In this document: positions 1-7,727 of the stretch, in pieces
How the letters are laid out: the number at the start of each line of letters is the position of its first letter
How positions within the stretch are numbered: position 1 is the stretch's first letter
Source: Roseomonas xinghualingensis
Lineage (GTDB): Bacteria; Pseudomonadota; Alphaproteobacteria; Acetobacterales; Acetobacteraceae
Length of the DNA: 15,621 nucleotides
Assembly: GCF_025791835.1 (NCBI RefSeq)
Contig: NZ_JAOXLP010000056.1
Location: 1 to 15,621 of the forward strand
Direction: 5' to 3'
Program-made: the position numbers and the translations under genes
The notes under the pieces: model-generated
Database searches by the model: none
What the model was told of the DNA's origin: nothing
Seen by the model: only the letters and a program-made list of their open reading frames with translations

Positions 1-360
1 GGCCGCGCGGCGCGAAAGCCCGCCCTCCACTGCCCTAACGACGCGGCTGCGAAGATCCTCCGATAAGGTCCGGCCCATCCATGCTGGCCTCCCTACCAGC
101 CATCAGGGTGAATCAGATCGTCGCCGCGTCGGGCAAGAATATTCGAATCAGATCGCTCGGATCATGCTCTAGCCGCTCTGATGCGCCGCCGCCGCTTCAC
201 CCCGGCCGATGCGAAGGGCATCGGGCCGGATGATGTGCTGCCAGCAACGCTCAGTGCTTATGAGCTACGCTTCCGCTTGGCCTGAAGCCCTCCGTAGTTC
301 CGCGCCCGTCAATGGCGCGGCGGCTTTCCCCGGGAGGAGAGCCGCCCTGGAACGCCGCGG
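1..360. other. No recognisable gene; left-edge spacer
   Basis: I see no frame here with recognisable protein similarity or a convincing ribosome binding site. A 34-codon frame from ATG 181 to about 285 is too short and uninformative to call. The stretch contains two 11-bp direct copies of GAATCAGATCG (110-120 and 145-155) and, next to the D-aminoacylase stop codon, a hairpin listed separately. The left part could be the flank of a gene outside the window. Confidence 0.5.
319..346 (-). terminator. Hairpin downstream of D-aminoacylase
   Basis: GGCGGCT (319-325) pairs with AGCCGCC (340-346), and T326-C329 can pair with G336-G339 (one G-U pair), giving an 11-bp stem with a 6-base loop. It begins 15 bases past the stop of the leftward D-aminoacylase gene, where an intrinsic terminator would sit. 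No T-run follows on the minus strand, so it is at best a non-canonical terminator or an mRNA 3'-end stabiliser. Confidence 0.35.
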
Positions 361-1812
361 CTACTTGTTCCGCGTCACCAGCCGGCCGGGCTTCTCTCCC
401 GTCGCACCCTTGGCCACGGCATAGGTGGGCACGCCGTTGCACCACACCTCCTCGATACCCTCGGAGATCTGCTTCGGATTCTCGAAGGTGGCGCGGTCAC
501 GCACGGTATGCGGATCGAAGAGGACGACGTCGGCATAGGCGCCCTCGCGCAGCACGCCCCGGTCCACCATGCCGAAGACCTGCGCCGCCATGCCCGTCAT
601 CTTGTGGATGGCGGTTTCCAGGCTGAACAGCTTCACGTCCCGCACATAATGGCCAAGCACGCGCGGGAAGGTACCCCAGAGGCGCGGATGCGGGTGCTCG
701 TCATGGGGAATGCCGTCAGAGCCGATGATGGAGAGCGGATGCGCCATGATCCGGCGCACATCCTCTTCATCCATCTGGAAGGTGATCTGACCGGCGGGCA
801 GAAGGCGGGAGGCGGCCGTGCGGATATCGGTGTTCCAGCCACGCGCGACGTCTTTGAGGTACTTGCCTGCCATCTCCGGATGCGGGACCGACCAGGTGAT
901 CATCACCTCCACATCGTCGCGCAGCGTGTTCGGCATCAGGACGGTGGAGCCGGCGGGATAGGGATAGACGTCGAAGGACAGGTCCTGCGTGCGTGCATAT
1001 TCGGAGAGTAGCGGCAGCGTCTGGGTGGAGCGGCCGTAATTCTCCGGCATCGCGCACTTATGGTGGCTGATATGCACCGCCACTCCGCTGCGCTTCCCGA
1101 TCTTCGCCGACTCTTCGATCGATGCGAGGATCCGGTCCGCCTCATTGCGCATATGGGTGCAGTAGAGGCCGCCGAAGGGGCGGATCGCCTCCGCCACGGC
1201 GATCACCTCCTCCGTCGTCGCCTGTGCGTTCGGCGGGTAGTAGAGGCCCGTTGAGAAGCCGCTGGCCCCCTCCCCCATCGCCTGCCGGACCATGTCGTGC
1301 ATCCGCGCGATCTCGGCATCCTTGGCCGGGCGGTACACGTCGTTGTTCATCGTGATGGCGCGCAGCGTCTGATGGCCGACGAAGGCGTAGGTGTTCACCT
1401 CCGAGCCCTTCGTCTTCAGCGCATGGGCGTAGTCGCCGAAGCTGTCGAAGATGTACCAGCTCTCGTCGCCAAGCAGGTCGAGCGGCGGGATGGGCCGCTC
1501 CTTCATGCGCGCGGGGGAAAGGCTGACGCCGCAATTCCCGACCACCACCGTGGTCACCCCCTGGCTCGTCTTGCAGGTGGTGCATTCCGGACCGCAGAGC
1601 ACGGCGCGGTCGTCGTGGGTGTGGCTGTCGATGAAGCCGGGAGCAATGGCCTTGCCGGTGCCGATCACCTCGTGATCCGCCGTGGCGCCGCCAAGGTCGC
1701 CGACCCCCGCGATCCGGTCGCCCCGAAGTCCCACATCGCCGACACGGCGGGCCGTGCCTGTACCGTCGAAGATGGTGACATCGCGGATAATGGTGTCGCA
1801 GCGCAGGACCAT
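361..1812 (-). CDS. D-aminoacylase (N-acyl-D-amino-acid deacylase), amidohydrolase superfamily
   Basis: A 483-residue cytoplasmic zinc hydrolase expected to cleave N-acyl-D-amino acids to a D-amino acid and a carboxylate. The metal-centre residues known from the Alcaligenes D-aminoacylase are all visible: the HTH motif after beta-strand 1 (His64, His66), Cys94 in VVGNCGVS, His220 in YCTHMRNE, His250 in VHISHHKC, and the catalytic Asp366 in IIGSDG. Their spacing is almost identical to the characterised enzyme. Length is typical of the family. The C-terminal segment (REGAYADVVLFDP) closes the usual small beta-domain. The ATG start at 1812 is preceded by a GGAAGG ribosome binding site about 8 bases upstream. 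It is divergent from the FUSC gene and separate from the leftward hyu operon. The family also includes deacylases for N-acyl-D-Glu and D-Asp and some dihydroorotase-like enzymes, so the exact acyl and amino-acid specificity is open. Confidence 0.88.
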   Translation of the reverse strand: MVLRCDTIIRDVTIFDGTGTARRVGDVGLRGDRIAGVGDLGGATADHEVIGTGKAIAPGFIDSHTHDDRAVLCGPECTTCKTSQGVTTVVVGNCGVSLSPARMKERPIPPLDLLGDESWYIFDSFGDYAHALKTKGSEVNTYAFVGHQTLRAITMNNDVYRPAKDAEIARMHDMVRQAMGEGASGFSTGLYYPPNAQATTEEVIAVAEAIRPFGGLYCTHMRNEADRILASIEESAKIGKRSGVAVHISHHKCAMPENYGRSTQTLPLLSEYARTQDLSFDVYPYPAGSTVLMPNTLRDDVEVMITWSVPHPEMAGKYLKDVARGWNTDIRTAASRLLPAGQITFQMDEEDVRRIMAHPLSIIGSDGIPHDEHPHPRLWGTFPRVLGHYVRDVKLFSLETAIHKMTGMAAQVFGMVDRGVLREGAYADVVLFDPHTVRDRATFENPKQISEGIEEVWCNGVPTYAVAKGATGEKPGRLVTRNK

Positions 1813-1878
1813 GGTGTCAGCCTTCCCAAAATCGGCGCCATGATGGCCTCACCCGCGATTGTGATCCAGGCCCTGCCC

Positions 1879-1904
1879 CGCGCAAAGGGCGTGGCCTTTG
1901 CGCG
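1879..1904. promoter_or_regulatory. Perfect inverted repeat in divergent promoter region
   Basis: The left arm CGCGCAAAGG (1879-1888) and right arm CCTTTGCGCG (1895-1904) are exact reverse complements around a 6-base centre. The element lies between the divergent D-aminoacylase (start 1812) and FUSC (start 2033) genes, centred about 80 bp upstream of the former. It is either a dimeric repressor or activator site or a leader hairpin of the D-aminoacylase mRNA. I recognise no specific regulator consensus. Confidence 0.5.
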
Positions 1905-2032
1905 CTTCACCAGATTCTCCAAAGCCTCCGCAGCTTAGCAACAATGTTCCGCCCAAGCAGGAAGGCCGCGGGTCCCTACCTCAGGGCGAAGCGTTTCTGG
2001 ACCGGGGCGCACCCGCAGCGCATGGTATCGTA

Positions 2033-2599
2033 ATGACCGAAAAGGCCAAAACGCAGGAACGCAGTGACAAGGATCTCCCCAAAGAGATCGAGAAGCTCAG
2101 TCACCGCGCCGCCAAATTGGACAAGTCTCTCCCACTTAGGATGAGAGCAAAATCCGGTGTGGAACAAGGCATCCTCTCGGCCGTCGCCGCGGTCGCTGCC
2201 TATCTTCCGCCTCATTACTTTGGACTGCGGGAGGGTTTCTGGGGCTCCATTACAGCCATTTCGGTGGTGCAGACAGCGCCGGAAGCGGCGCGCAACAACG
2301 GCCGGGACCAGTGCATCGGGTCGGCCGTGGGCGGGCTGATAGGGGTGGCCGTCGTCTTCATGACGGGCTCCACGCTATGGAGTTATATTCTCGCCGTCGT
2401 GCTCTCGGTCTTCGCCTGCTGGTGCCTCAACGTGGTCTCGACGACCCGGCTGGCGGCGATCACGGCTACCATCATCCTGCTGGTACCCCACACCACCACC
2501 CCGGAGCACATGCTTGTTTCCCGCCTGAGCGAAGTGGCCTGGGGCGTGGCGGTGGCGCTCGCCGTGATCTGGGTGAGGCAGCGGTTCCTGAAGCCGTGA
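2033..2599 (+). CDS. Small FUSC-type (fusaric acid resistance-like) inner-membrane protein
   Basis: A 188-residue membrane protein. A charged N-terminal tail of about 40 residues (rich in Lys, Glu and Asp) is followed by roughly six hydrophobic segments near residues 46-62, 68-80, 94-112, 115-133, 139-152 and 167-182. The segment YFGLREGFWGSITAISVV and the following ARNNGRDQCIGSAVGGLIG match the conserved start of the FUSC/aromatic-acid exporter membrane domain, in which a helix pair is followed by a Gly-rich turn. It has only the membrane half and lacks the long cytoplasmic domain of full exporters, as in many short stand-alone FUSC proteins. The ATG at 2033 is chosen because homology-like sequence begins after it, but it has no clear Shine-Dalgarno. 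A three-codon frame (ATG 2022) ends in TAATG overlapping the start and could couple translation. The same frame stays open upstream to 1898, without recognisable content. Substrate unknown. Confidence 0.7.
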   Translation: MTEKAKTQERSDKDLPKEIEKLSHRAAKLDKSLPLRMRAKSGVEQGILSAVAAVAAYLPPHYFGLREGFWGSITAISVVQTAPEAARNNGRDQCIGSAVGGLIGVAVVFMTGSTLWSYILAVVLSVFACWCLNVVSTTRLAAITATIILLVPHTTTPEHMLVSRLSEVAWGVAVALAVIWVRQRFLKP

Positions 2600-2603
2600 G
2601 CGG

Positions 2604-3101
2604 CTAGTCCGAGAAAAAATCCGGCATGGCAGGAGGCGGTGGCTTCGGCCCGCGCATCGCCAGTTGCACCGTAGTGTCCAAGGCCTGCAGGAAGCGGGAG
2701 CGATTATCGGCGGTGAAGCTGCTGTTGCGCGTCTGGCCGCCGGTCACCTCCCGCATGTGGCGGGAGATTTCGCGACCGGCCAGCGCGGCCCCGATATTCG
2801 TGCTGTCCCAGATCTTGCCGCTCGGGGCCACCGCATGACCCTCGGCGGCAAGGCAACGGGAGGCGAGCGGGATATCGGCGGTGACGCAGATATCCCCTGG
2901 GCGCACACTCTCCGCGATCCAGTCATCTGCCGCATCCGGGCCTTCGGCCACGATCACGCGGCGCACGCCCTCCGGAAGGCGCACTCCGCGCGAGCCGTTG
3001 GAGACGACGGTGACCGGGAGGCCGTAGCGGGCGGCGACACGGAATACCTCGTCGCGGACGGGGCAGGCATCCCCGTCCACATAGATGTGCGGCGCGCTCA
3101 G
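2604..3101 (-). CDS. YaiI/YqxD family protein (UPF0178, DUF188)
   Basis: A protein of about 160 residues of the conserved YaiI/YqxD family (PIN-like fold predicted, biochemical role unknown). Family signatures are DGDACPVRDEV at the N-terminus, ICVTADIPLASRCL in the middle and APSGKIWDSTNIG followed by REISRHMRE. It is the last gene of the leftward SDR-hyuA-hyuB operon. The start is unusual. The only ordinary start codon is GTG 3080, which would delete the first beta-strand (the residues before V-D-x-D-A-C-P that family members have). An in-frame stop lies 12 codons upstream of that GTG. The CTG at 3101 restores the normal N-terminus (MSAPHIYVDGDACP), follows a GGACGG motif and overlaps the hyuB stop as CTGA. 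I therefore extend the gene to 3101; a conservative annotation would be 2604-3080. Its stop is only 4 bp from the convergent FUSC stop. Confidence 0.8.
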   Translation of the reverse strand: MSAPHIYVDGDACPVRDEVFRVAARYGLPVTVVSNGSRGVRLPEGVRRVIVAEGPDAADDWIAESVRPGDICVTADIPLASRCLAAEGHAVAPSGKIWDSTNIGAALAGREISRHMREVTGGQTRNSSFTADNRSRFLQALDTTVQLAMRGPKPPPPAMPDFFSD

Positions 3102-4729
3102 ATCAAACCGTCCGCGATATCACGGGCCACAAGCGCAGGATCGCGCTCGCCCGGCGCCCCCATGCCGCCGCCGCCGGGGAGAAGCAGGCGCAGCCGCTTG
3201 CCCTTGGGAATCACCTGATAGCCCTTGGTGCGCAGCAGCGTGCCGTCCGTCAGTCCCACCCAGCCGGGGGCGCCATCCTTGCCGCCCTCCCGCCCGCGCG
3301 GCGGGTTGGCAACGCGGTCGAAAATGGCATTCACGGCGAATTCCGCATCGTTCTTCGCACCGATTTCCATGATCTGGCCGAGGCCGCCCCGCATGCGCCC
3401 GGCACCGCCTGAGCCCGGGCGCAGCTCCTTCTTCCAGAAGATGACCGGCGCGACGTTCTCCGTGGCTTCCACCGGCATGGTGCGCACGCCGGAGGGAAAG
3501 GCCGTGCCATCCAGCCCATCCTGCGCCGGGCGCGCGCCGGTGCCGCCGGAATTGAAGGTGATGACCTCGAAGTCGGGCAATTCCGCCTCGCCGCCACTCA
3601 CCTGCCCACCACCGCGCAAGGGTGGATTCCAGAGGCAGGAGGAACCTTCCGCCACCACCCGGTCCGGCACCGCCTGGTGCAGGCAGCCCATCATCAGGTC
3701 TGGCAGAAGCTGGCCGACCACATGGCGCACGCTGACCGGGAAGGGCCGCGGGGCGTTCAGGATGCAGCTCTCCGGGATGTCCATACGGAAGGGCAGCAGG
3801 GAGGCCCAGTTGTTCGGGACCTCCGGCGCCACGACGCATTTGATACCGAAGCAGGCATAGGCGCGGGTATAAGCGGCGGGCACGTTGATGCCCCGACCCG
3901 AGAGCCCGGATGTGCCAGCGTAATCGACGGAGATGTGGTCCTCTCCGATCGTCATCCGCGCCTTGAGGGTGACAGGGGACTCATAGCCGTCCGAGCTGAT
4001 CTGGGCAGCATACTCGCCGGGTGGCAGCTTCGCGATCTCGGCGAGCGTGGCGCGGCTGGACGCTTCGAAGATGGATTCCGCCAGTTCGTCGAGCGAGGCC
4101 ATGTGGAACTCGTCCATCATCTCGATCAGGCGGCGAGCCCCTGCGTCGTTGCAGGCGCAGAGGGAATAGACATCGCCCTCCAGCTCCGCCGGGGTGCGGG
4201 TGCCGGCGCGCAGGATATCGAAGAAGGTCTCGTTGGCGCGCCCTTGGTCGAAGCACTTCACGATGGGAATATAAAGGCCTTCCTCGAAGACCGAGCGGCC
4301 CTCCGGCCCCATGCCGAGGCCGCCCACATCGATAACATGCGCGGTGTTGGCGAAGAGGCCCACGATGGCCCCGTTGCGGAAGGCTGGCGTCACCACCGTC
4401 AGGTCATGCAGGTGCCCGGTGCCAAGCCAGGGGTCGTTGGTGATGTAGTGGTCACCCGGCTTCATGGTGTGGGCCGGGAACTTCGCCAGGAAGTGACCGA
4501 CGGACTCCATCATGGAGTTCACATGGCCGGGCGTACCGGTGACGGCCTGGGCCAGCATACGGCCTTTCAGGTCGAAGATGCCGGCGGAGAGATCGCCCGC
4601 CTCGCGCACCGTGGTGCTGAAGGCGGTGCGGATCATGGTCTGCGCCTGCTCCTCCACCACGGCGATCAGGCGGTTCCACTGGATCTGCCGCTGGATGGCA
4701 GCCAATGCTCCGGAGGGGGCATCACTCAT
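3098..4729 (-). CDS. hyuB: Hydantoinase B/oxoprolinase family protein (subunit B)
   Basis: A 543-residue protein of the HyuB family, the partner of HyuA in ATP-dependent opening of cyclic amides (5-oxoproline, N-methylhydantoin) or, in relatives, acetone/acetophenone carboxylation. Family marks include the N-terminal IRTAFSTTVREAGDLSAGIFD, GTPGHVNSM, HYITNDPWLGTGHLHDLTVV (a conserved His/Asp-rich motif typical of metal binding in the carboxylase relatives), GGTGARPAQDG in the middle, and the Gly-rich end LLPGGGGMGAP. Length is the usual 520-580. The ATG at 4729 lies in ATGA overlapping the hyuA stop, with TGGAG 8 bases upstream, implying translational coupling and stoichiometric synthesis. 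No third (gamma) subunit like that of acetone carboxylase is present, which favours a hydantoinase/oxoprolinase-type activity, though the substrate is undefined. Confidence 0.9.
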   Translation of the reverse strand: MSDAPSGALAAIQRQIQWNRLIAVVEEQAQTMIRTAFSTTVREAGDLSAGIFDLKGRMLAQAVTGTPGHVNSMMESVGHFLAKFPAHTMKPGDHYITNDPWLGTGHLHDLTVVTPAFRNGAIVGLFANTAHVIDVGGLGMGPEGRSVFEEGLYIPIVKCFDQGRANETFFDILRAGTRTPAELEGDVYSLCACNDAGARRLIEMMDEFHMASLDELAESIFEASSRATLAEIAKLPPGEYAAQISSDGYESPVTLKARMTIGEDHISVDYAGTSGLSGRGINVPAAYTRAYACFGIKCVVAPEVPNNWASLLPFRMDIPESCILNAPRPFPVSVRHVVGQLLPDLMMGCLHQAVPDRVVAEGSSCLWNPPLRGGGQVSGGEAELPDFEVITFNSGGTGARPAQDGLDGTAFPSGVRTMPVEATENVAPVIFWKKELRPGSGGAGRMRGGLGQIMEIGAKNDAEFAVNAIFDRVANPPRGREGGKDGAPGWVGLTDGTLLRTKGYQVIPKGKRLRLLLPGGGGMGAPGERDPALVARDIADGLI

Positions 4730-6819
4730 CGCGTCAGCTCCAGATAGCCGAGGCCGTCCATGCGGCAGGTCCAGCCTGGCCCGACAAGCGTGCTCGTCTC
4801 CGCCTCGGCGACGATGCAGGGGCCGTTAACCTCGGCGCCTGGCGCGAAAACCTCACGGTCATAGACGGGCCAGTCCGAGACCTTGCCCGTCGCCGTATCC
4901 CGCACCGCCTGATGCCGGATGGGTTCGGGCGCCGGTGCGGCATCGACCTCCGCCACGGGCGGCGGCGTGTCCACCTCGGTTGCCACCGTCACGGCGAAAG
5001 AGAGGATCTCCACATCGCTGCCGGGCACGGGGCGGTCGTAGAAGCCGGCATAAGCGGCGTCATAGGCGGCGCGAATGTTGCCGACATCGCCCACCTCCAG
5101 CACCTTCACCGGCAGTTCGACCGCGATCTCATGGCCCTGGCCGACATAGCGCATATAGGCAACGCGCCGCTCTACCAACGGAGCACCGAAGGAGCCCTGC
5201 CCCACCACGCGCCGTGCCTCGGCCGACATATCCGAAAGCAGCGCGTTCACCGCCGTGCGGTCGAAGGTTCGGAAGCGCTGGTAGAGGCTGCGCACCACCT
5301 CGTAGCCCACCGGGGCGCGGAGGAAGCCGATCGCCGATCCGACACCCGCGCCCGAGGGCACGAGAAGCCGGTTTACCCCGATCTTCTCGGCCACGCGGTA
5401 GCCATGCACCGGCCCACCGCCACCGAAGGCGATCACCGCGCGGCCGTCATAGCCCTTTCCGCTTTCAATGGCATGGACGCGGGCCGCATTGGCCATGTTC
5501 TCGTCCACCACTTCCACGACGCCGAGCGCCGCCATCTCCGGCTCCAGCTCCAAGACGCCGAGGGCGGCATCCATGGCCTCGCGCGACCGATCGGGATGCA
5601 AGGAGAGGGTGCCGCCCGCGAAGCTGGCAGGATCGTAGCGGCCAAGGAGAAGGTTCGCATCCGTCACGGCTGGCTTCGTGCCACCGCGGCCATAGCAGGC
5701 CGGTCCCGGATCGGCGCCAGCGCTCTCCGGCCCCACCTGAATACGGCCCAGCGCGTCCACCGAGGCGATGGAGCCGCCGCCCGCGCCAATCTCCACCATC
5801 TCGATCACCGGGATACGCAATGGCAGGCCGGAGCCCTTCTTGAAGCGGCCGATGCGGGCCACTTCGAAGGTGCGGGCGGTCTGGGGCGCATAGTCGTCGA
5901 TCAGGCAGACCTTGGCCGTGGTGCCACCCATGTCGAAGGAGAGCACGCGGTCCCAGCCCTTCTGCCGCGCCACATGGGCGGAGAAGATGGCACCGCCCGC
6001 CGGGCCGCTCTCCACCAGGCGGATGGGGAAGCGCGCGGCGGTCTCCAGCGTCGTCAGTCCGCCGCCCGAAAGCATGAGGAAGAGCGGGCAGCCGAATCCC
6101 GCCTCCGCAAGCCCGAGCTTCAGGCGATGCAGGTAGCTCGCCATCAGCGGCTGCACATAGGCATTGGCGGCAGTGGTGGAGAAACGCTCCCACTCCCGCA
6201 TCTCGGGGCTGACCTCGGAAGATAGTGAGATGGGCAGTTCCGGCCATTCATCCCGCACGATTTCGGCCGCACGGCGCTCATGCACCGGGTTCACGAAGGC
6301 GTGCAGGAAGCCGATGGCCAGGCTCTCGATCCCCTCCCCCCGCATGAAGGACACGGCCTGCCGCACCGCGCCCTCGTCAAGCGGCAGCAGGACCTTGCCC
6401 TCATTATCCAGCCGCTCCGGCACCGGCAGGCGCCAGCGGCGCGGAACCAGGGGCTGCGGCAGGGTGATGTTCAGGTCGTACTGGTCGTAGCGGCTCTCAT
6501 TGCCGAGGGCGAGAACGTCGCGGAAGCCCTCGGTGGTCAGCAGCGCCGTCTTCGCGCCCTTGCGCTCGATGACGGCATTGGTCGCCAGCGTCGTGCCATG
6601 GATGAAGATGGCGATGTCCGCCGGCGACATGCCGGCCCTGGAGAGCACCACGCGGATGCCCTCCAGCACACCCTTCTCGGGCGCCGCGGGGGTGGTGAGG
6701 ACCTTTGCGGTCCAGCGCTGCGAACCACCCTGGTCGTCAGGGCATTCCAGCGCCAGATCTGTGAAGGTGCCGCCGATATCGGCGGCCAGCCTGGCGCCCG
6801 CCACCCCCTTGGCCGCCAT
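4726..6819 (-). CDS. hyuA: Hydantoinase/oxoprolinase family protein (subunit A, ATPase)
   Basis: A 697-residue actin-fold ATPase subunit that phosphorylates the substrate amide or lactam for ring opening together with HyuB. The N-terminal domain (about residues 10-190) carries the phosphate loop DIGGTFTD (14-21) and IHGTTLATNAVIERKGAKTA. The central hydantoinase A domain (about 210-510) has LSFDMGGTTAKVCLID, the Gly-rich VEIGAGGGSIASVD, and GADPGPACYGRGG. A C-terminal beta-rich domain follows (about 520-690), ending in CIVAEAETSTLVGPGW. Length matches stand-alone HyuA (about 690), not the 1,280-residue fused oxoprolinase. It starts 3 bp after the SDR stop and overlaps hyuB by 4 bp, so it is the second gene of a coupled operon. 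The family identity is secure; whether the substrate is a hydantoin, 5-oxoproline, or another lactam or ketone cannot be read from sequence. Confidence 0.92.
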   Translation of the reverse strand: MAAKGVAGARLAADIGGTFTDLALECPDDQGGSQRWTAKVLTTPAAPEKGVLEGIRVVLSRAGMSPADIAIFIHGTTLATNAVIERKGAKTALLTTEGFRDVLALGNESRYDQYDLNITLPQPLVPRRWRLPVPERLDNEGKVLLPLDEGAVRQAVSFMRGEGIESLAIGFLHAFVNPVHERRAAEIVRDEWPELPISLSSEVSPEMREWERFSTTAANAYVQPLMASYLHRLKLGLAEAGFGCPLFLMLSGGGLTTLETAARFPIRLVESGPAGGAIFSAHVARQKGWDRVLSFDMGGTTAKVCLIDDYAPQTARTFEVARIGRFKKGSGLPLRIPVIEMVEIGAGGGSIASVDALGRIQVGPESAGADPGPACYGRGGTKPAVTDANLLLGRYDPASFAGGTLSLHPDRSREAMDAALGVLELEPEMAALGVVEVVDENMANAARVHAIESGKGYDGRAVIAFGGGGPVHGYRVAEKIGVNRLLVPSGAGVGSAIGFLRAPVGYEVVRSLYQRFRTFDRTAVNALLSDMSAEARRVVGQGSFGAPLVERRVAYMRYVGQGHEIAVELPVKVLEVGDVGNIRAAYDAAYAGFYDRPVPGSDVEILSFAVTVATEVDTPPPVAEVDAAPAPEPIRHQAVRDTATGKVSDWPVYDREVFAPGAEVNGPCIVAEAETSTLVGPGWTCRMDGLGYLELTR

Positions 6820-6822
6820 GCG

Positions 6823-7611
6823 TCAGAAGCCCCGCACCACGCCGCCATCCACGCGCAGGATGGTGCCGGTGATGTAGGAGCCGGCATCGGAGGCCAGGAA
6901 GGCGGCCGCCTTGCCGAATTCCTCCGGCGTGCCGTAGCGACGCATCGGGATGGTCTTCTCCCTGTCCGCGATCACCTGCTCCGGCGTCTTGCCCTGCTTG
7001 GAGGCGGCGGCACCGGCCAGCTCGATGCTGCGGTCGGTGCGGATGGCGCCGGGAGCGACGATGTTCACGGTCACGCCATCAGGCCCGACCTCATCGGCAA
7101 GGGTCTTGGCCCAGCCCACGATATTGGCACGCAGCACGTTGGAGAGCGCCAGGTTCGGCAGCGGCTGCACCATGCCGGTGCTGCCCACCGCGATGATCCG
7201 GCCGTGCTTCTGCGCCCGCATAGCCGGCAGCAGCTTGTTCGCGATGCGGATGGGCGAGAGGACGATGCGGCGGAACCACAGCTCCAGCGCCTCCTCGGTG
7301 AGGTCGGCGGCAGTGCCGGCCGGCGGGCCGCCATGGTTCAGCACCAGGATGTCCACGCCACCCAGAGCGGCCACGGCGCCATCGGCCAGGGCGTCCATAT
7401 CCTCGCCCTTGGCGACATCCGCCGCGAAGGCATGGACCGCCTGGGCGCCCAGCCCCTTCAGCGCGTCGCAGACGGGCTGCAGCCGCTCCACATCCCGGCC
7501 CGAGATGGCCAGGGATGCACCATCGGCCGCCAAAGCTTCAGCAATCGCGCGGCCAAGGCCCTTGGAAGCCCCCATCACCAGCGCCCGCTTCCCACGCAGA
7601 CCGAGTTCCAT
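6823..7611 (-). CDS. Atypical short-chain dehydrogenase/reductase (BKR-like) lacking the Tyr-Lys pair
   Basis: A 262-residue Rossmann protein and first gene of the hyu operon. The cofactor motif GASKGLG (14-20), the NHGG variant of NNAG (92-95), the VNIVAPGAIRTD strand-6 region (182-193) and the C-terminal ITGTILRVDGG are all present. The catalytic tetrad is broken: Ser144 is there (AVGSTG), but the positions 13 and 17 residues later, normally Tyr and Lys, are Ser157 and Arg161, and no Tyr or Lys occurs in residues 145-165. The expected Asn before helix 5 is also absent. An SDR subgroup usually labelled '3-oxoacyl-ACP reductase-like' is known to deviate from the tetrad in this way, so this looks like a conserved variant, not decay. 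ATG 7611 is chosen for its GGGAGG ribosome binding site; a 43-codon longer frame (to 7740) would overlap the divergent dehydrogenase start and adds no SDR sequence. Confidence 0.87.
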   Translation of the reverse strand: MELGLRGKRALVMGASKGLGRAIAEALAADGASLAISGRDVERLQPVCDALKGLGAQAVHAFAADVAKGEDMDALADGAVAALGGVDILVLNHGGPPAGTAADLTEEALELWFRRIVLSPIRIANKLLPAMRAQKHGRIIAVGSTGMVQPLPNLALSNVLRANIVGWAKTLADEVGPDGVTVNIVAPGAIRTDRSIELAGAAASKQGKTPEQVIADREKTIPMRRYGTPEEFGKAAAFLASDAGSYITGTILRVDGGVVRGF

Positions 7612-7627
7612 GAAAACCTCCCACGAA

Positions 7628-7645
7628 TCAGGGCTGGGACCCTGA
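7628..7645. promoter_or_regulatory. Inverted repeat in the SDR/D-2-hydroxyacid dehydrogenase divergent spacer
   Basis: TCAGGG (7628-7633) and CCCTGA (7640-7645) form a perfect 6-6-6 dyad, 17 bp upstream of the SDR start codon. It lies in the 116-bp spacer that must contain promoters for both the hyu operon and the dehydrogenase/flavin-reductase pair. It could be an operator for a shared regulator, but arms this short arise by chance in GC-rich DNA. Confidence 0.25.
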
Positions 7646-7727
7646 ACCGGCCCATGGTCCCTGGCAAGATCGGGGCCTCGCTCCGCCGCCGGTTTGCAAG
7701 CCCAGCGCCAAGGGGCATCCTCTCGAC

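Noticed and set aside
1665..1922. Minus-strand frame of 85 codons upstream of and overlapping D-aminoacylase (starting MENLVKRAK)
   Set aside because: Its first 35 residues look protein-like, but it runs into D-aminoacylase out of frame and reads through the perfect dyad. There is no recognisable family; a leader peptide cannot be excluded but is not supported.
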